A DNA stretch of 64,000 nucleotides, from the NCBI GenBank assembly GCA_038206725.1, contig JBBRAO010000012.1:11341-75340 (forward strand), read 5' to 3'. The first letter of the stretch is position 1, and each line of letters opens with the position of its first letter. This stretch comes from JBAXXL01 sp038206725 (GTDB taxonomy: Bacteria > Bacteroidota > Ignavibacteria > Kapaibacteriales > UBA2268). Below are positions 17,117 through 25,642 of the stretch, piece after piece. The notes below the pieces were generated by a model. It saw only the letters and a program-made list of their open reading frames with translations. It was not told the DNA's origin and did not search any database. A program made the position numbers and the translations under genes.

Positions 17117-17632
17117 ATGAAATCACTAATAATTATAATTGTTGTTTGTGTTATAACAACATTTCAAGTATTTAGTCAAAATAATACTAATAATAGTAAA
17201 ATTATATTGATCAGTGGAAATGATAAATTCGTATCTTACGATAATTGTTTAACATGGAAAGCAATGTATGATTGCAGCAAGTTAGTATTTGCTAAATGGG
17301 CAAATGGTGAAAAACAGTATTCTACTAATAACGGAATTTCATGGAAAACTTATTTAGCAATGAAAACTAAGGAAAATATGGAAGATTTGAATGCTATCTT
17401 CCATTATAATAACGGCAAAATATCAATTATTTTTAATTCTTCAACTCAATTTAGAACAAATCTAAAAATATTTGATGTTACAGGTAATATCGTATTTAAC
17501 GAAGCGATTACAGTTATTGATGGAACTAATAATATTGAGAGAATGTTACCTAATATTCATGCTGGAACATATTACTTGATTATTATATTAGATTCAGATA
17601 CCAAGTTAGTCTATAATTTTCTTGTCGATTAA
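17117..17632 (+). CDS. Small secreted protein with T9SS-type C-terminal domain
   Basis: 171-aa protein with a signal peptide (MKSLIIIIVVCVITTFQVFS). The ~80-residue body contains FVSYDNCLTWKAMYDCSKLV and YSTNNGISWKTYL, which look like degenerate Asp-box (SxDxGxxW) segments. The last ~70 residues look like a diverged type-A CTD (LKIFDVTGNIVFNEAI... HAGTYYLIIILDSDTKLVYNFLVD). It begins 15 bases after the frameshifted Cys-rich gene, so the two are probably co-transcribed. A good terminator follows. Its role is unknown. Confidence 0.7.
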   Translation: MKSLIIIIVVCVITTFQVFSQNNTNNSKIILISGNDKFVSYDNCLTWKAMYDCSKLVFAKWANGEKQYSTNNGISWKTYLAMKTKENMEDLNAIFHYNNGKISIIFNSSTQFRTNLKIFDVTGNIVFNEAITVIDGTNNIERMLPNIHAGTYYLIIILDSDTKLVYNFLVD

Positions 17633-17637
17633 TTAGA

Positions 17638-17666
17638 AACTGTCCGAAATGTATTTTCGGACAGTT
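17638..17666 (+). terminator. Rho-independent terminator
   Basis: 12-bp perfect stem AACTGTCCGAAA / TTTCGGACAGTT with a 5-base loop, followed by a T-rich stretch (TATTTTTTCATTTTTTT). Confidence 0.85.
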
Positions 17667-17704
17667 AGTTTATTTTTTCATTTTTTTAATTTGGAGAGTG
17701 TAAT

Positions 17705-19180
17705 GTGAAAAATATTTATTTGATTTCAGCATTATTAATTATTTTATCGTCATCCTTATTATCAAGTCAAGTTATAGTAGAACGAAAAAGTTATTATAAT
17801 TCCGCTATTAAGGATTCTACTTTCATTAATGGCTTTAAGACATTTTCCATTGATGCGGGCGATAATTTATATTTAGGAATGGATATGACAAATTTTAGAA
17901 TTTGGAATAATGGTTCCGGAGTACGATATTCTTGTTTAATGATGATAGATTCTGATTTAAATAAAAAATGGAGTTTTGTTGATACTATAAATTCGAAACC
18001 TCTGTTTTTAAGGAATTTCCAAAGGTTTGATGATTCAACAATTTCAGCTGTCCGTGTTCAATCAAATTCTTGGTTTTTAGATGAATATTACAAGCTAAGT
18101 TGGAATGTAATGTTGTTTAATGAGAATGGAAAATTGCGGCAACAGAATTCAGATACAATTTCACTTATATCCGCATCTGATACTCCAAATTTTGCATTAG
18201 ACGCTACTTCACCATTTTTCACAAGAAATATTTGGATGGATACTAACGCTAATATCGTTTACAATTGGACAAAATTGAATCCAATTAAAACTGTTTTGGA
18301 GGAAGTATTATTAGAATACGATAAAAAAAATATTTATGAAACCGCTCAATTTGATTTTATAGATGATAATGATCCTGTTACAAATGATCCTTTTGTTCTT
18401 TTGGCTTATAAATACGATAATATTAATTATAAGAATGGAAAATCCGTGCTTTTCCACTTCGATGCTAATGGCAAGCTTCTTCAAGAAAAAGAACTTGATA
18501 CGATAGGATTTAAAATAATGAAATTTCTGATTAAATCAGAAACGGGCATTGCGGCATCCTATAATCGCGGATTATATATTGTCGATTTAACGAATTACCA
18601 TATATCTCGAATGATATTAAAACAGGATGAGAAAGATATATTTATTTCGGATATACAATTGCAAAAGGATAGTTTGTTAGTCGCTGGTACCATTCTTCAA
18701 GGTGATATATATAAGCCAATAATCTTAAAACTGGATAATGATTTTAATATAATTTATAGTATAATTCTTGACGAAGATTTGACAAGTGGTATCAGAACGG
18801 TTTTAACGGCATTAAACAGCAAAAATGAAATTTTAGTGTCATTCACTCGAAAAGATAATGATAGTCTTTACGTTTATAAACTCCGGGATAAAGCAGTTTC
18901 TGTAAATAATAATATTTCCAAAAGCATTTTCGAAATTTCACCAAACCCCGCGGGCGATTTTATAACAATTACTTCGAAACCTTCCGAAGGTTTCGAACCT
19001 TCGGAAGGTTCTGAAATCCAAATCTACAACACGCTCGGTGAAAAAGTGACCACCCCGTCATTGCTTCGCAATGCCACCCCTCCAATGGAGGGGAATTACC
19101 GAATTGATATTTCCGATTTACCAAAAGGCATTTATTTTGTAAAAGCGGGCGGCGAAACGGCGAAGTTTGTTAAGATGTAA
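17705..19180 (+). CDS. Secreted T9SS type-A CTD protein with palindrome-derived inserts
   Basis: 491-aa exported protein. The start is GTG at 17705 in frame with the signal peptide (MKNIYLISALLIILSSSLL); the ATG at 17703 is out of frame. The body has repeated propeller-like strands (GDNLYLGMDM, KSVLFHFDANGKLLQEK, DSLYVYKLRD). The CTD at the end reads FEISPNPAGDFITI ... DLPKGIYFVKAGGETAKFVKM. As in the 5953-7167 gene, palindromic DNA sits in the same two CTD loops: 18976-19012 encodes PSEGFEPSEGSE, and two hairpins at 19059-19093 encode SLLRNATPPMEGN. A 31-base palindrome follows the stop codon. Confidence 0.8.
   Translation: MKNIYLISALLIILSSSLLSSQVIVERKSYYNSAIKDSTFINGFKTFSIDAGDNLYLGMDMTNFRIWNNGSGVRYSCLMMIDSDLNKKWSFVDTINSKPLFLRNFQRFDDSTISAVRVQSNSWFLDEYYKLSWNVMLFNENGKLRQQNSDTISLISASDTPNFALDATSPFFTRNIWMDTNANIVYNWTKLNPIKTVLEEVLLEYDKKNIYETAQFDFIDDNDPVTNDPFVLLAYKYDNINYKNGKSVLFHFDANGKLLQEKELDTIGFKIMKFLIKSETGIAASYNRGLYIVDLTNYHISRMILKQDEKDIFISDIQLQKDSLLVAGTILQGDIYKPIILKLDNDFNIIYSIILDEDLTSGIRTVLTALNSKNEILVSFTRKDNDSLYVYKLRDKAVSVNNNISKSIFEISPNPAGDFITITSKPSEGFEPSEGSEIQIYNTLGEKVTTPSLLRNATPPMEGNYRIDISDLPKGIYFVKAGGETAKFVKM
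18976..19012. repeat. Double palindrome in T9SS CTD loop 1
   Basis: Two back-to-back hairpins, AACCTTC-C-GAAGGTT and AACCTTC-G-GAAGGTT, which together also form one longer near-palindrome. In frame within the CTD of the 17705-19180 gene. An almost identical double hairpin lies outside genes at 25483-25517, just after the orphan CTD. Confidence 0.9.
19059..19093. repeat. Two hairpins in T9SS CTD loop 2
   Basis: CATTGC-TTC-GCAATG at 19059-19073 and CCCCTCCA-A-TGGAGGGG at 19077-19093, separated by three bases, in frame inside the second CTD loop of the 17705-19180 gene. Confidence 0.85.
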
Positions 19181-19655
19181 ATCAAAAAAACTCATCCGAT
19201 GACTTCAAGTCATCGGATGAGTAGAATAATTTAATTTATTTTTAATTTATTTCAATTATTTTTCCACACGAGAGAAAGAAATGGACATCTCAGTTGTCTA
19301 TACTTTATAGAATGTGCAAATTTGAAAAAAATGAAATGAATTTTTCTAATTACATAAGAATTTATTTTCGCGACAGGAAGAAACTCCCGGCACAGGGAGA
19401 AAAATTGAGAATATTATTCAAGCATTTGTGCTACGAATTCATCCCGCCCTAATTGAGAAAATTCTTTGGAAGAACCTTAGATTTGAATAAATCAAAAAAA
19501 TAAAAGATATTTGCGTGTAATAATTAACAAAAATAATAATGTCTTATTAATGATTGAGATGAATTTAGGTGGCTCGCAAAGCCAAACTCATCAATACGGA
19601 TATATCGTAGAGATGAAAATAAACGAATTTTTAAATATTATTTGAGATAAAAAAA
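19181..19655. other. Intergenic region after a T9SS gene
   Basis: It opens with the palindrome at 19191-19221. The rest is AT-rich with no gene, no matching -7 box and no further strong inverted repeat apart from a small stem TGGCT/AGCCA near 19570-19584. Confidence 0.5.
19191..19221. repeat. 31-bp palindrome of the CATCCGATGAC family
   Basis: Perfect 15-base arms (CTCATCCGATGACTT) around a single C, 10 bases after the stop codon of the 17705-19180 gene. The same family occurs inside the orphan CTD (25371-25403) and just after two other T9SS genes (43078-43108, 47465-47493). It could terminate transcription, but no T-run follows. Confidence 0.9.
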
Positions 19656-21272
19656 ATGAGTAGAAAATTAATATTGATTCTTGCATTTGGGCTAATTTTG
19701 CTTAATTGTGCAAATTTACAGCCTGAATTAAAAGCAATGACAGCAACTATACAAAAGATACAAGACGCAAGTTGCGGAAATTGCGATGGTAAAATAAGCA
19801 TTACTTATACAAAAACTTGTCAGGATGATTTAAAATATCAAGATTATGGTATAGATACGAGTAATACTATAATTCACCAGGGAGACCTTACAGATAGTAC
19901 AACAGTTGTAATTATGGAAAACTTATGTCCTGGCACCTACCACATTTATGCAATGGCGTCGTATTTTATAATTGAAGGACAACTAAGTTGGGCAGTAATT
20001 AATGAGGGATATATAACAATAAACGGTTCAACCAATCCACCTGAGATTACTGGTGCTTTTGGACCTCGAGTTAGTGACTGCTATAAATCAGGGTGGGGGC
20101 AATATGCAATTGACACAAATATTGTCGAAATGGAACCGGGGGGGACAATAACTTGGACAAAAGACGGCCAACCCTTTCCTGCTGGTGATGGTCATACTTC
20201 AATAGACAGTTTAGAAGCTGGAACATATAGAATGATTGTAACTGATAAAAATGGCTGTAGTGATACAGTATCATTCACTATTTTAACACAAAAAGACCAA
20301 ATTAACTACACCGCTCAAGTCAAACCATCGGGATGTGATGGTACAGATAGTTCTGGTTCAGTAACATTAAACTATAGCAGTCCCCGCATTATAGCAATAC
20401 CCGCACCAAATATTGACCTGCCAAATGGGACTGGCGGTAGCTGGACTGATTTACCACCAGGAGATGGTATGATAGTATTAGTTGATATGTTAACGGGATG
20501 TACGAAACATTTCTATTACCATATTGATGATGTTGACCAGATTAGAGCCACACTTACATCAAAAAATCCAGGTTGCAATGGGTTGCCTAATTCTGGATCG
20601 ACAACAGTAAATGTCACAAGCGGAACCCCACCTTACCAATATACATGGACCCCTAATGTTAGTTCAACTAACACAGCTAGTGGCTTATGGCCTGGGCTTT
20701 ATTCCGTAACGGTAACAGATTCAAATGGTTGTTCAATAACACTGCAGACACTTTTACTTCTGGTACCTCAACTGGACTTTACCATAACGGTATATCAATA
20801 TAAATCAACACACGATTCTTGTGCGTCGAGAGCGTGGGTCTCCAATCTTGTCGGAACACCTCCTTTCACTTATGAATGGAGCGATGGTTCAACTTCGGCA
20901 ACTTCATTTGAACATTTACCTGGTGGAGGTGTAACATATACTTGTATCGTAACCGATGCAAATGGATGCCAAACGACACATACGGTGGTTTCCGGAGATT
21001 GTTTGGAGGGTGACAACTTTTTATCTTCGCCAAATCCGGTTGATGATTTTGTAAATTTGAATTACACAACAATTCTTCAAAATCCTTCTTTGAAATTTAT
21101 AGTTCGAGACCAAGATGCAAATATAATGGAAATAAGGGATATTGGTCATAATTACATATCACCAATTAATATTACATTAGATACATCAGGATATTTGGCA
21201 GGTGTTTACTTTGTTACAGCTTATGAAAATAATGTTCCAACGCCAATGGCAGTAAGATTTGTAAAACAATAA
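19656..21272 (+). CDS. Secreted SprB-repeat-like adhesin with T9SS CTD
   Basis: 538-aa exported protein. The N-terminal hydrophobic signal ends in LILLNCANL, so it may be a lipoprotein (Cys ~21). Several Ig/SprB-like repeats follow, each with a GxYxxxVTDxNGC signature: GTYRMIVTDKNGCSD (~193-207), GLYSVTVTDSNGCSI (~348-362) and YTCIVTDANGCQT (~428-440). These repeats are typical of large gliding/adhesion proteins in Bacteroidota. A T9SS type-A CTD ends the protein (SSPNPVDDFVNLNY ... GVYFVTAYEN). It is probably surface-exposed. A terminator follows. Confidence 0.75.
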   Translation: MSRKLILILAFGLILLNCANLQPELKAMTATIQKIQDASCGNCDGKISITYTKTCQDDLKYQDYGIDTSNTIIHQGDLTDSTTVVIMENLCPGTYHIYAMASYFIIEGQLSWAVINEGYITINGSTNPPEITGAFGPRVSDCYKSGWGQYAIDTNIVEMEPGGTITWTKDGQPFPAGDGHTSIDSLEAGTYRMIVTDKNGCSDTVSFTILTQKDQINYTAQVKPSGCDGTDSSGSVTLNYSSPRIIAIPAPNIDLPNGTGGSWTDLPPGDGMIVLVDMLTGCTKHFYYHIDDVDQIRATLTSKNPGCNGLPNSGSTTVNVTSGTPPYQYTWTPNVSSTNTASGLWPGLYSVTVTDSNGCSITLQTLLLLVPQLDFTITVYQYKSTHDSCASRAWVSNLVGTPPFTYEWSDGSTSATSFEHLPGGGVTYTCIVTDANGCQTTHTVVSGDCLEGDNFLSSPNPVDDFVNLNYTTILQNPSLKFIVRDQDANIMEIRDIGHNYISPINITLDTSGYLAGVYFVTAYENNVPTPMAVRFVKQ

Positions 21273-21288
21273 CATCAATTATTTTATT

Positions 21289-21314
21289 ACCCGTAGGATT
21301 AACACCCTACGGGT
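21289..21314 (+). terminator. Hairpin terminator
   Basis: 9-bp perfect stem ACCCGTAGG / CCTACGGGT with an 8-base loop, followed by GGTTTATTTA. Confidence 0.7.
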
Positions 21315-21340
21315 GGTTTATTTAACCTGGAGTGGTATAA

Positions 21341-24300
21341 ATGGATCGTCCGAAATCAATCATTATCTTTTTTATTTTTTACCTGTATTTTTTTGTAGTA
21401 TCAACTTCTTATACTCAACCAACTTTTATTGATAGATATAATAATTCTATAAAAATAAATGATAAAACAGACTTAAAAAATAAAACAAAATTGCAAAATG
21501 AAGAAAACAGGGTAGTTTATGATATTTTTCCTTTTAGATTGGTTTTTATTCAGAATCTTACAAGCCCTAATATCGGATTTTTCGATACCACCAAAGCTGA
21601 AAATACTACATTGGGTGAAAAATATAGAGAAACTGTATGTGAGGTATATAAAGATTTAGCAGTTTTATTCGATAAAACATATTTAGAAGATACTGTAATA
21701 ATTAATATATTTTCGTACTCAAATCAAAAGGAAAATGTCATAGCAGAAGCTTCCCCAATAATAACCATTTATTCTCAAACTTCGGAAACTCTATGTTCTA
21801 ATAGTATAACGGATTTGCTGGTTACAGGTGTGGACCCGTATAGGTATTTCAAATTAAAACCTGATGCTCATGGTTATATTAAATATTATTTTAATAAAGT
21901 AAATAAATATAGTTATCATTATAATGATAATTTAACTGAAAATATTGATTTATATTCAATAACTATTCATGAAACATTCCATTTATTAGGTGTTTTCTCA
22001 TTCTTTGATGTAAATGGGTACTCAATTTTAGGCTTCAATGTTCCTGGTCATCCAACCCCTTTAAAGTTTGTAAATAAATATACTCTTTACGATAAAAATA
22101 TTATTATATCTTATGATAATTCCTATTACCCACTTCTACGTAACAGGTTAAATAACAATTATTCATTAAATACTTTTAAACCATTATATTTACCATTTTA
22201 TACACTTTATTATAAAGCCAATAATAGAAGTTTGAAAATTTTTAATCCTTCAAACTGGGAAAATGGTTCTAGTATAGCTCATTTAGATTTTGATACATAT
22301 TGCAATTCTGATACACCTTATATTACGCTTCCGAATTATAGTTACGGTCAAATACGAAGACTACCACATCAAAACGAAATAAACATTCTCAAATCGTTAG
22401 GATATAATTTGACAAATGAATACGGATTAAAAGAAAATATTAATAGGTATAATAAATACAAGGATGATATTTCCAAAATTATTTTAATTGGGAAACCGGA
22501 TTTTTTTACTGCTAATTGGGGCGATACTGTTAAAATCGCTATAAAAGATTTATTAAAAAATGATATAAACGCCATTAGTATTGCAAATATCAAATTTGAA
22601 GATGATACTTTATATTACAGAGGTCATATAAAAGTTCTAAATGATACAATATCGTTAATTCCTAGTCTAAATATGTTAGAAATAACACATATATCTTATC
22701 AGCCAATTTCGATGAAGGACACAGGCAATACTACATATATAACAATAAAATATTGTTTTAACAGAAAATATCAAAAAAAAGGAAACAATTGCCTATTAAA
22801 TAATAGCCATATCGAATACTGCAAAGGTATCTTCCCGCTTAATGTAAACTACAAGTATCTCTATAATTATCCTTCAATGGTTCTAAATGATTCCTTAATA
22901 GAAGACTGGTCAATTTATTCTATGTTTTTAGTAGGAAGAAATTATAGATTATTATTCTCAGATTTTCAACAACTTCCGGATAGTCTATCAGAATATGGTA
23001 TAAATCCTTATTTTTATAATTCAGTAAAATTCCCATTTTATACAAAAAACAATTTAGTGCCTACTCTTAACAACCTTGATACTTGGGATGCCGATTATTT
23101 AAATAACAATATATATTTAAGTTATAATTATTGGGGTAACCATATAATATCACAAAATATGGCGCACGAACTTGATTCAAATAAAAAGTTCGTAGTCGAT
23201 TTATATATCCATATAGAGCAATCAATCCATCAATATGAAAACTTTTATAAGAGTTTTCTTATTTATTTAGATTTTGAAGACCCTATTAAATCGAATAGTT
23301 TTTCTAAGATTTTGGAATCAAATGATAAACAAATTCTTGAAATCAAACCAATAAGAATAAATGATTGGGTTCAAATAAAAACAAAACCTTTTTTCCCTAA
23401 ACAAGGTATGAAGTGGTTAGCATTGGGTGATATTTCAAAAGCTCAAGATAATTTACTTTTTAGGTTCTCATTAGATGACATCCGGATACGAGAAGCAAGC
23501 ACAAGTATAAATACGTACTGCACAAATTACACACCTTGCTTAGGTGATGTTGTTACGTTTACTTTTGATATTTGGAAAGATATATCCGACGACCAAAGCG
23601 ATGTAGTTTTGGAGAATATACTTCCAAAAGGTTTTTCTTATATTGAAGGTGATTTTGCCCAAACAAATGGAAAACTATTAAGAATTGTCAAACGGAATGA
23701 AATGGATTCGGATGGAAGAATTAAGTTGAAAATATCAGCTTTAGTAGAGGATTTACCAACAGATAGTGCCGAAGTCATTAAAAATAGAATCATACTAAAC
23801 GATGGTGTTTGCAACGATTGTATTGGTAAGACAGAAGTTATTTTGAAACCCGCCTTGAAATCGTTCGAAATGAAAAAAGAATTCATAGGTCCATTTTGCG
23901 ATTCCGACACATTTGATGTGAAAATTTCAATAAAAAACCTTTCCTCTAAAAGAATGAAATTTTTCAGATTAACAGAAAAAACGCACAATGGATTTTCCAT
24001 ACCAACCGAATTTGTAAAAATTAATGGTAAACCAGCCAGAGAACAGGATTTGTTTTGTATAAACGAACGTGATACAACAATACAAAATTTTTCGTTTGGT
24101 AACCATATAAATGAATTAATTTCATTAAACGATTACATATTATCTCCGAATAACGGAACTGAAACTCCTGAATTAGTTTTAGAATATAAAGGTATAATAG
24201 ATAAAGGGAAAGACACAATTGAATTATCCACAATAGCCGGTAGCGAAAGTGAGGGATGTAATTTATATAAATACGATGCTTTTCCGGTAAATAAATCAAT

Positions 24301-25198
24301 TGTATTGCCTTTGCCGGAATCAATCGGTTTTTGCGATACATTATACTTGGATGCAAAAAATCCCGGTTGTAGTTATCTTTGGTCAACCGGTGAAACAACA
24401 CAAAAAATTAAAGTTTGGGGTGAATCCAAACTTATGTGGGTGAATATAACCAACAGTTTTGGTTGTAGTAAAACCGACACCCTCAATAGTTACAACCAAA
24501 ATGATCCACATACCTTTTATATTGTCGAAGATACTATTTCCGGTGAACCCGGTGATAATGTTGATTTTTGGTTAAAAATGAAAAACTCAAAATTCAGTTC
24601 CGATTCACTATACTTACGTGGTGAATTTATAACTAACAATAAAGTAGTAAAGCCCAATCTAAAAACGGATATAGATTATTTCAATGTTAACGAAACCGAT
24701 AGTAATTATATAATCCATTTTGGGCAACCTTTAAAATCAGCAAACTTTAATGAAAATTTTACTTTTCGTGTTCAAAACTACGAAAAAGGAAATACAAAAA
24801 TAAAACTTCAAAATTTCCATTGGGCAAACTGTAGTGCGGAAATTAATAATAACGATTCAGTATTATTTGTTATGGCAAATAGTCTAAAAGGAACCGAGAG
24901 AATTTATGATACGACCAATACCGGTACTTTGAGTGTTAATTATCCTAATCCCTTTTCTGAATCAACGCGAATTATTTTTACAGTAGATAAAACTTCAACT
25001 GTTCAAATTACGATATACGATTTATTAGGGAATAAAGTTGTAACGCTTCTTGACGGTATTTCAAAACCCGGTAAGTACGAAATCGAATTCACACCTGACC
25101 AAGGAATTTCAGCTGGTGTTTATAATGTAGTAGTGCTTACAAACCATAAATATTCGAGCTTTAAACGCCAAGTAACAAGAATTGTTTATTTGAAATAA
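21341..25198 (+). CDS. Large secreted protein with HExxH motif and T9SS CTD
   Basis: 1285-aa exported protein. The N-terminal signal (RPKSIIIFFIFYLYFFVVS) is followed by a possible zinc-metalloprotease domain with ITIHETFHLLGVFS (H210, E211, H214). A metzincin would have a third His at 220, where Ser is found, so activity or class is uncertain. Residues ~730-860 resemble a DUF11-type beta-sandwich (CLGDVVTFTFDIW). A PKD-like segment near 1000 (YLWSTGETTQKIKV) is followed by a type-A CTD over the last ~85 residues (NYPNPFSESTRIIF ... ISAGVYNVVV). It begins 26 bases after the upstream terminator. Confidence 0.7.
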   Translation: MDRPKSIIIFFIFYLYFFVVSTSYTQPTFIDRYNNSIKINDKTDLKNKTKLQNEENRVVYDIFPFRLVFIQNLTSPNIGFFDTTKAENTTLGEKYRETVCEVYKDLAVLFDKTYLEDTVIINIFSYSNQKENVIAEASPIITIYSQTSETLCSNSITDLLVTGVDPYRYFKLKPDAHGYIKYYFNKVNKYSYHYNDNLTENIDLYSITIHETFHLLGVFSFFDVNGYSILGFNVPGHPTPLKFVNKYTLYDKNIIISYDNSYYPLLRNRLNNNYSLNTFKPLYLPFYTLYYKANNRSLKIFNPSNWENGSSIAHLDFDTYCNSDTPYITLPNYSYGQIRRLPHQNEINILKSLGYNLTNEYGLKENINRYNKYKDDISKIILIGKPDFFTANWGDTVKIAIKDLLKNDINAISIANIKFEDDTLYYRGHIKVLNDTISLIPSLNMLEITHISYQPISMKDTGNTTYITIKYCFNRKYQKKGNNCLLNNSHIEYCKGIFPLNVNYKYLYNYPSMVLNDSLIEDWSIYSMFLVGRNYRLLFSDFQQLPDSLSEYGINPYFYNSVKFPFYTKNNLVPTLNNLDTWDADYLNNNIYLSYNYWGNHIISQNMAHELDSNKKFVVDLYIHIEQSIHQYENFYKSFLIYLDFEDPIKSNSFSKILESNDKQILEIKPIRINDWVQIKTKPFFPKQGMKWLALGDISKAQDNLLFRFSLDDIRIREASTSINTYCTNYTPCLGDVVTFTFDIWKDISDDQSDVVLENILPKGFSYIEGDFAQTNGKLLRIVKRNEMDSDGRIKLKISALVEDLPTDSAEVIKNRIILNDGVCNDCIGKTEVILKPALKSFEMKKEFIGPFCDSDTFDVKISIKNLSSKRMKFFRLTEKTHNGFSIPTEFVKINGKPAREQDLFCINERDTTIQNFSFGNHINELISLNDYILSPNNGTETPELVLEYKGIIDKGKDTIELSTIAGSESEGCNLYKYDAFPVNKSIVLPLPESIGFCDTLYLDAKNPGCSYLWSTGETTQKIKVWGESKLMWVNITNSFGCSKTDTLNSYNQNDPHTFYIVEDTISGEPGDNVDFWLKMKNSKFSSDSLYLRGEFITNNKVVKPNLKTDIDYFNVNETDSNYIIHFGQPLKSANFNENFTFRVQNYEKGNTKIKLQNFHWANCSAEINNNDSVLFVMANSLKGTERIYDTTNTGTLSVNYPNPFSESTRIIFTVDKTSTVQITIYDLLGNKVVTLLDGISKPGKYEIEFTPDQGISAGVYNVVVLTNHKYSSFKRQVTRIVYLK

Positions 25199-25297
25199 TA
25201 TTGAACCCTTTCTACTTCTTTGGATTCTTTGAAATATCCAAACGAAGTCCAATTATAAAAAAACTATTTAATGCCCAACTTTTTGGGGTCAGATCAT

Positions 25298-25474
25298 TAA
25301 GCGTGGGGTTGATGGTTGCTCAGAAATCCACATCTACAACACACTCGGCGAAAAAGTAATGACTGAATCCATTCATCCGATGACTGCCAGTCATCGGATG
25401 AATATAGAGCCTCTGCCGCGAGGTATCTATTTTGTTAGAGTGGGCGGTGAAACGGCGAAGTTTGTGAAGATGTA
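25298..25474 (+). pseudogene. Orphan T9SS sorting-domain cassette
   Basis: In one frame the DNA reads IIKRGVDGCSEIHIYNTLGE..., then ESIHPMTASHRMNIEPLPRG and IYFVRVGGETAKFVKM-stop. This is the distal two-thirds of a type-A CTD with no gene body and no signal peptide. Its first part shares KRGVD with the palindrome insert of the 5953-7167 gene, and its second loop holds the CATCCGATGAC palindrome (25371-25403). It lies 100 bases after the stop codon of the large HExxH gene. It is a gene remnant or a copied CTD cassette; expression is unlikely because no start fits. Confidence 0.75.
25371..25403. repeat. 33-bp palindrome inside the orphan CTD, loop 2
   Basis: Perfect 15-base arms (ATTCATCCGATGACT) around GCC. 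Same family as 19191-19221, 43078-43108 and 47465-47493, but here in frame inside CTD sequence. This links the coding and intergenic palindromes. Confidence 0.9.
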
Positions 25475-25482
25475 GGGACTTT

Positions 25483-25517
25483 AAACCTTCCGAAGGTTTC
25501 AAACCTTCGGAAGGTTT
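25483..25517. repeat. Double AACCTTC palindrome, intergenic copy
   Basis: AAACCTTC-C-GAAGGTTT followed by AAACCTTC-G-GAAGGTTT. Nearly identical to the double palindrome coding for PSEGFEPSEG at 18976-19012. Confidence 0.9.
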
Positions 25518-25567
25518 AGTAAAAAACAGGTCGCAACCTGTCCCTACCAAAAAAAAGTAACTATTTT

Positions 25568-25598
25568 TTTGCCAAGCGGATTTTATACACTAATTTTG
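25568..25598 (+). promoter_or_regulatory. Consensus Bacteroidota-type promoter
   Basis: TTTG at 25568-25571, exactly 19 bases, then TAATTTTG at 25591-25598. This is a full match to the -33/-7 consensus TTTG-N19-TAnnTTTG. It lies 44 bases before the preferred start of the IMPACT-family gene. Confidence 0.75.
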
Positions 25599-25642
25599 CA
25601 TTGCAACAACGATATTATTACAAATTCATTTATAAAATTATA

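Larger units (their letters stand above)
25199..25642. other. Intergenic region with orphan CTD and palindromes
   Basis: Holds the orphan T9SS sorting-domain sequence at 25298-25474, a double AACCTTC palindrome at 25483-25517, an ACAGGTCGCAACCTGT imperfect palindrome near 25526-25542, and a full Bacteroidota-type promoter at 25568-25598 for the next gene. Confidence 0.7.

Noticed and set aside
19191..19221. Classical rho-independent terminator
   Set aside because: The stem is strong but no T-run follows, and the same palindrome occurs inside coding sequence at 25371, so it is better described as a repeat element.
25320..25550. Minus-strand frame with KPSEGLKPSEGLK repeats
   Set aside because: It is the antisense of the orphan CTD and the double palindrome. 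The plus-strand reading gives recognisable CTD sequence.
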